64,000 nucleotides of DNA. Source: Gammaproteobacteria bacterium (GTDB lineage Bacteria > Pseudomonadota > Gammaproteobacteria > UBA6429 > Thiohalophilaceae). The DNA lies in assembly GCA_024275115.1 (NCBI GenBank), contig JAJRZT010000082.1:146069-210068 (forward strand), written 5' to 3'. A model generated the notes under the pieces. The model saw nothing but the letters and a program-made list of their open reading frames with translations, made no database searches and was not told the DNA's origin. This document shows, piece after piece, positions 63,894 through 64,000 of this stretch. A program made the position numbers and the translations under genes. Positions within the stretch are counted from its first letter, which is position 1, and each line of letters starts with the position of its first letter.

Positions 63894-64000
63894 TCAAGCT
63901 GCTATATTTTTTATCACATCATCACGTTCAGGATTTAACGCAACAGCACCAACCGGTGACCAGTTACGTATTTCTCCACTCCAGCGGCTCGGGTTTTTCT
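63894..64000 (-). CDS. C-terminal fragment of a probable transposase (truncated by window end)
   Basis: Minus-strand frame reads KNPSRWSGEIRNWSPVGAVALNPERDDVIKNIAA-stop, similar to the C-terminal tail of IS3-type transposases (from memory). Confidence 0.45.
   Translation of the reverse strand, partial: KNPSRWSGEIRNWSPVGAVALNPERDDVIKNIAA

Overview
The window is a mostly core-genome segment of a flagellated gammaproteobacterium, judged from gene content and order. From left to right it contains: the end of an isc operon (hscA 3' end, fdx, iscX); rlmN-pilF-short rodZ-like-hisS-yfgM-bamB-der; a PAS/GGDEF/EAL gene; an M23 peptidase and xseA on the minus strand; guaB-guaA-tadA; mltF; rimO; a Ser/Thr kinase next to a heme-binding (Tll0287-like) sensor; a tRNA-Ser(GGA) with a tRNA-derived repeat unit downstream; a minus-strand signalling operon (REC-EAL, SBP_bac_3, hybrid kinase); the SRP RNA with dnaX-ybaB-recR; motAB; rsgA/cytochrome c/M48 peptidase; and orn. 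A long flagellar/chemotaxis locus follows (fliLMNOPQR-flhBAF-fleN-fliA-cheYZAB-motCD-parA-parP-cheW-DUF2802). The window ends with a nested inverted-repeat element, a P-type H+-ATPase, an alpha-glucan phosphorylase and a probable transposase 3' end. I found no clear novel defence system. The observations most worth checking are: (1) CheA appears to have no folded P2 domain and instead carries three copies of a short motif resembling the CheY-binding peptides of FliM and CheZ; (2) a MITE-like nested palindrome that supplies the stop codon of the ATPase gene; (3) a perfect 15-bp in-frame minisatellite in flhF and a G9 tract in fliL; (4) a kinase with duplicated C-terminal modules beside a c-heme HAMP protein with no output domain; (5) a tRNA-Ser-derived repeat downstream of the tRNA; (6) a RodZ with no periplasmic domain at a junction where ispG is missing. 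All calls come from reading the sequence and ORF translations. No database search was run.
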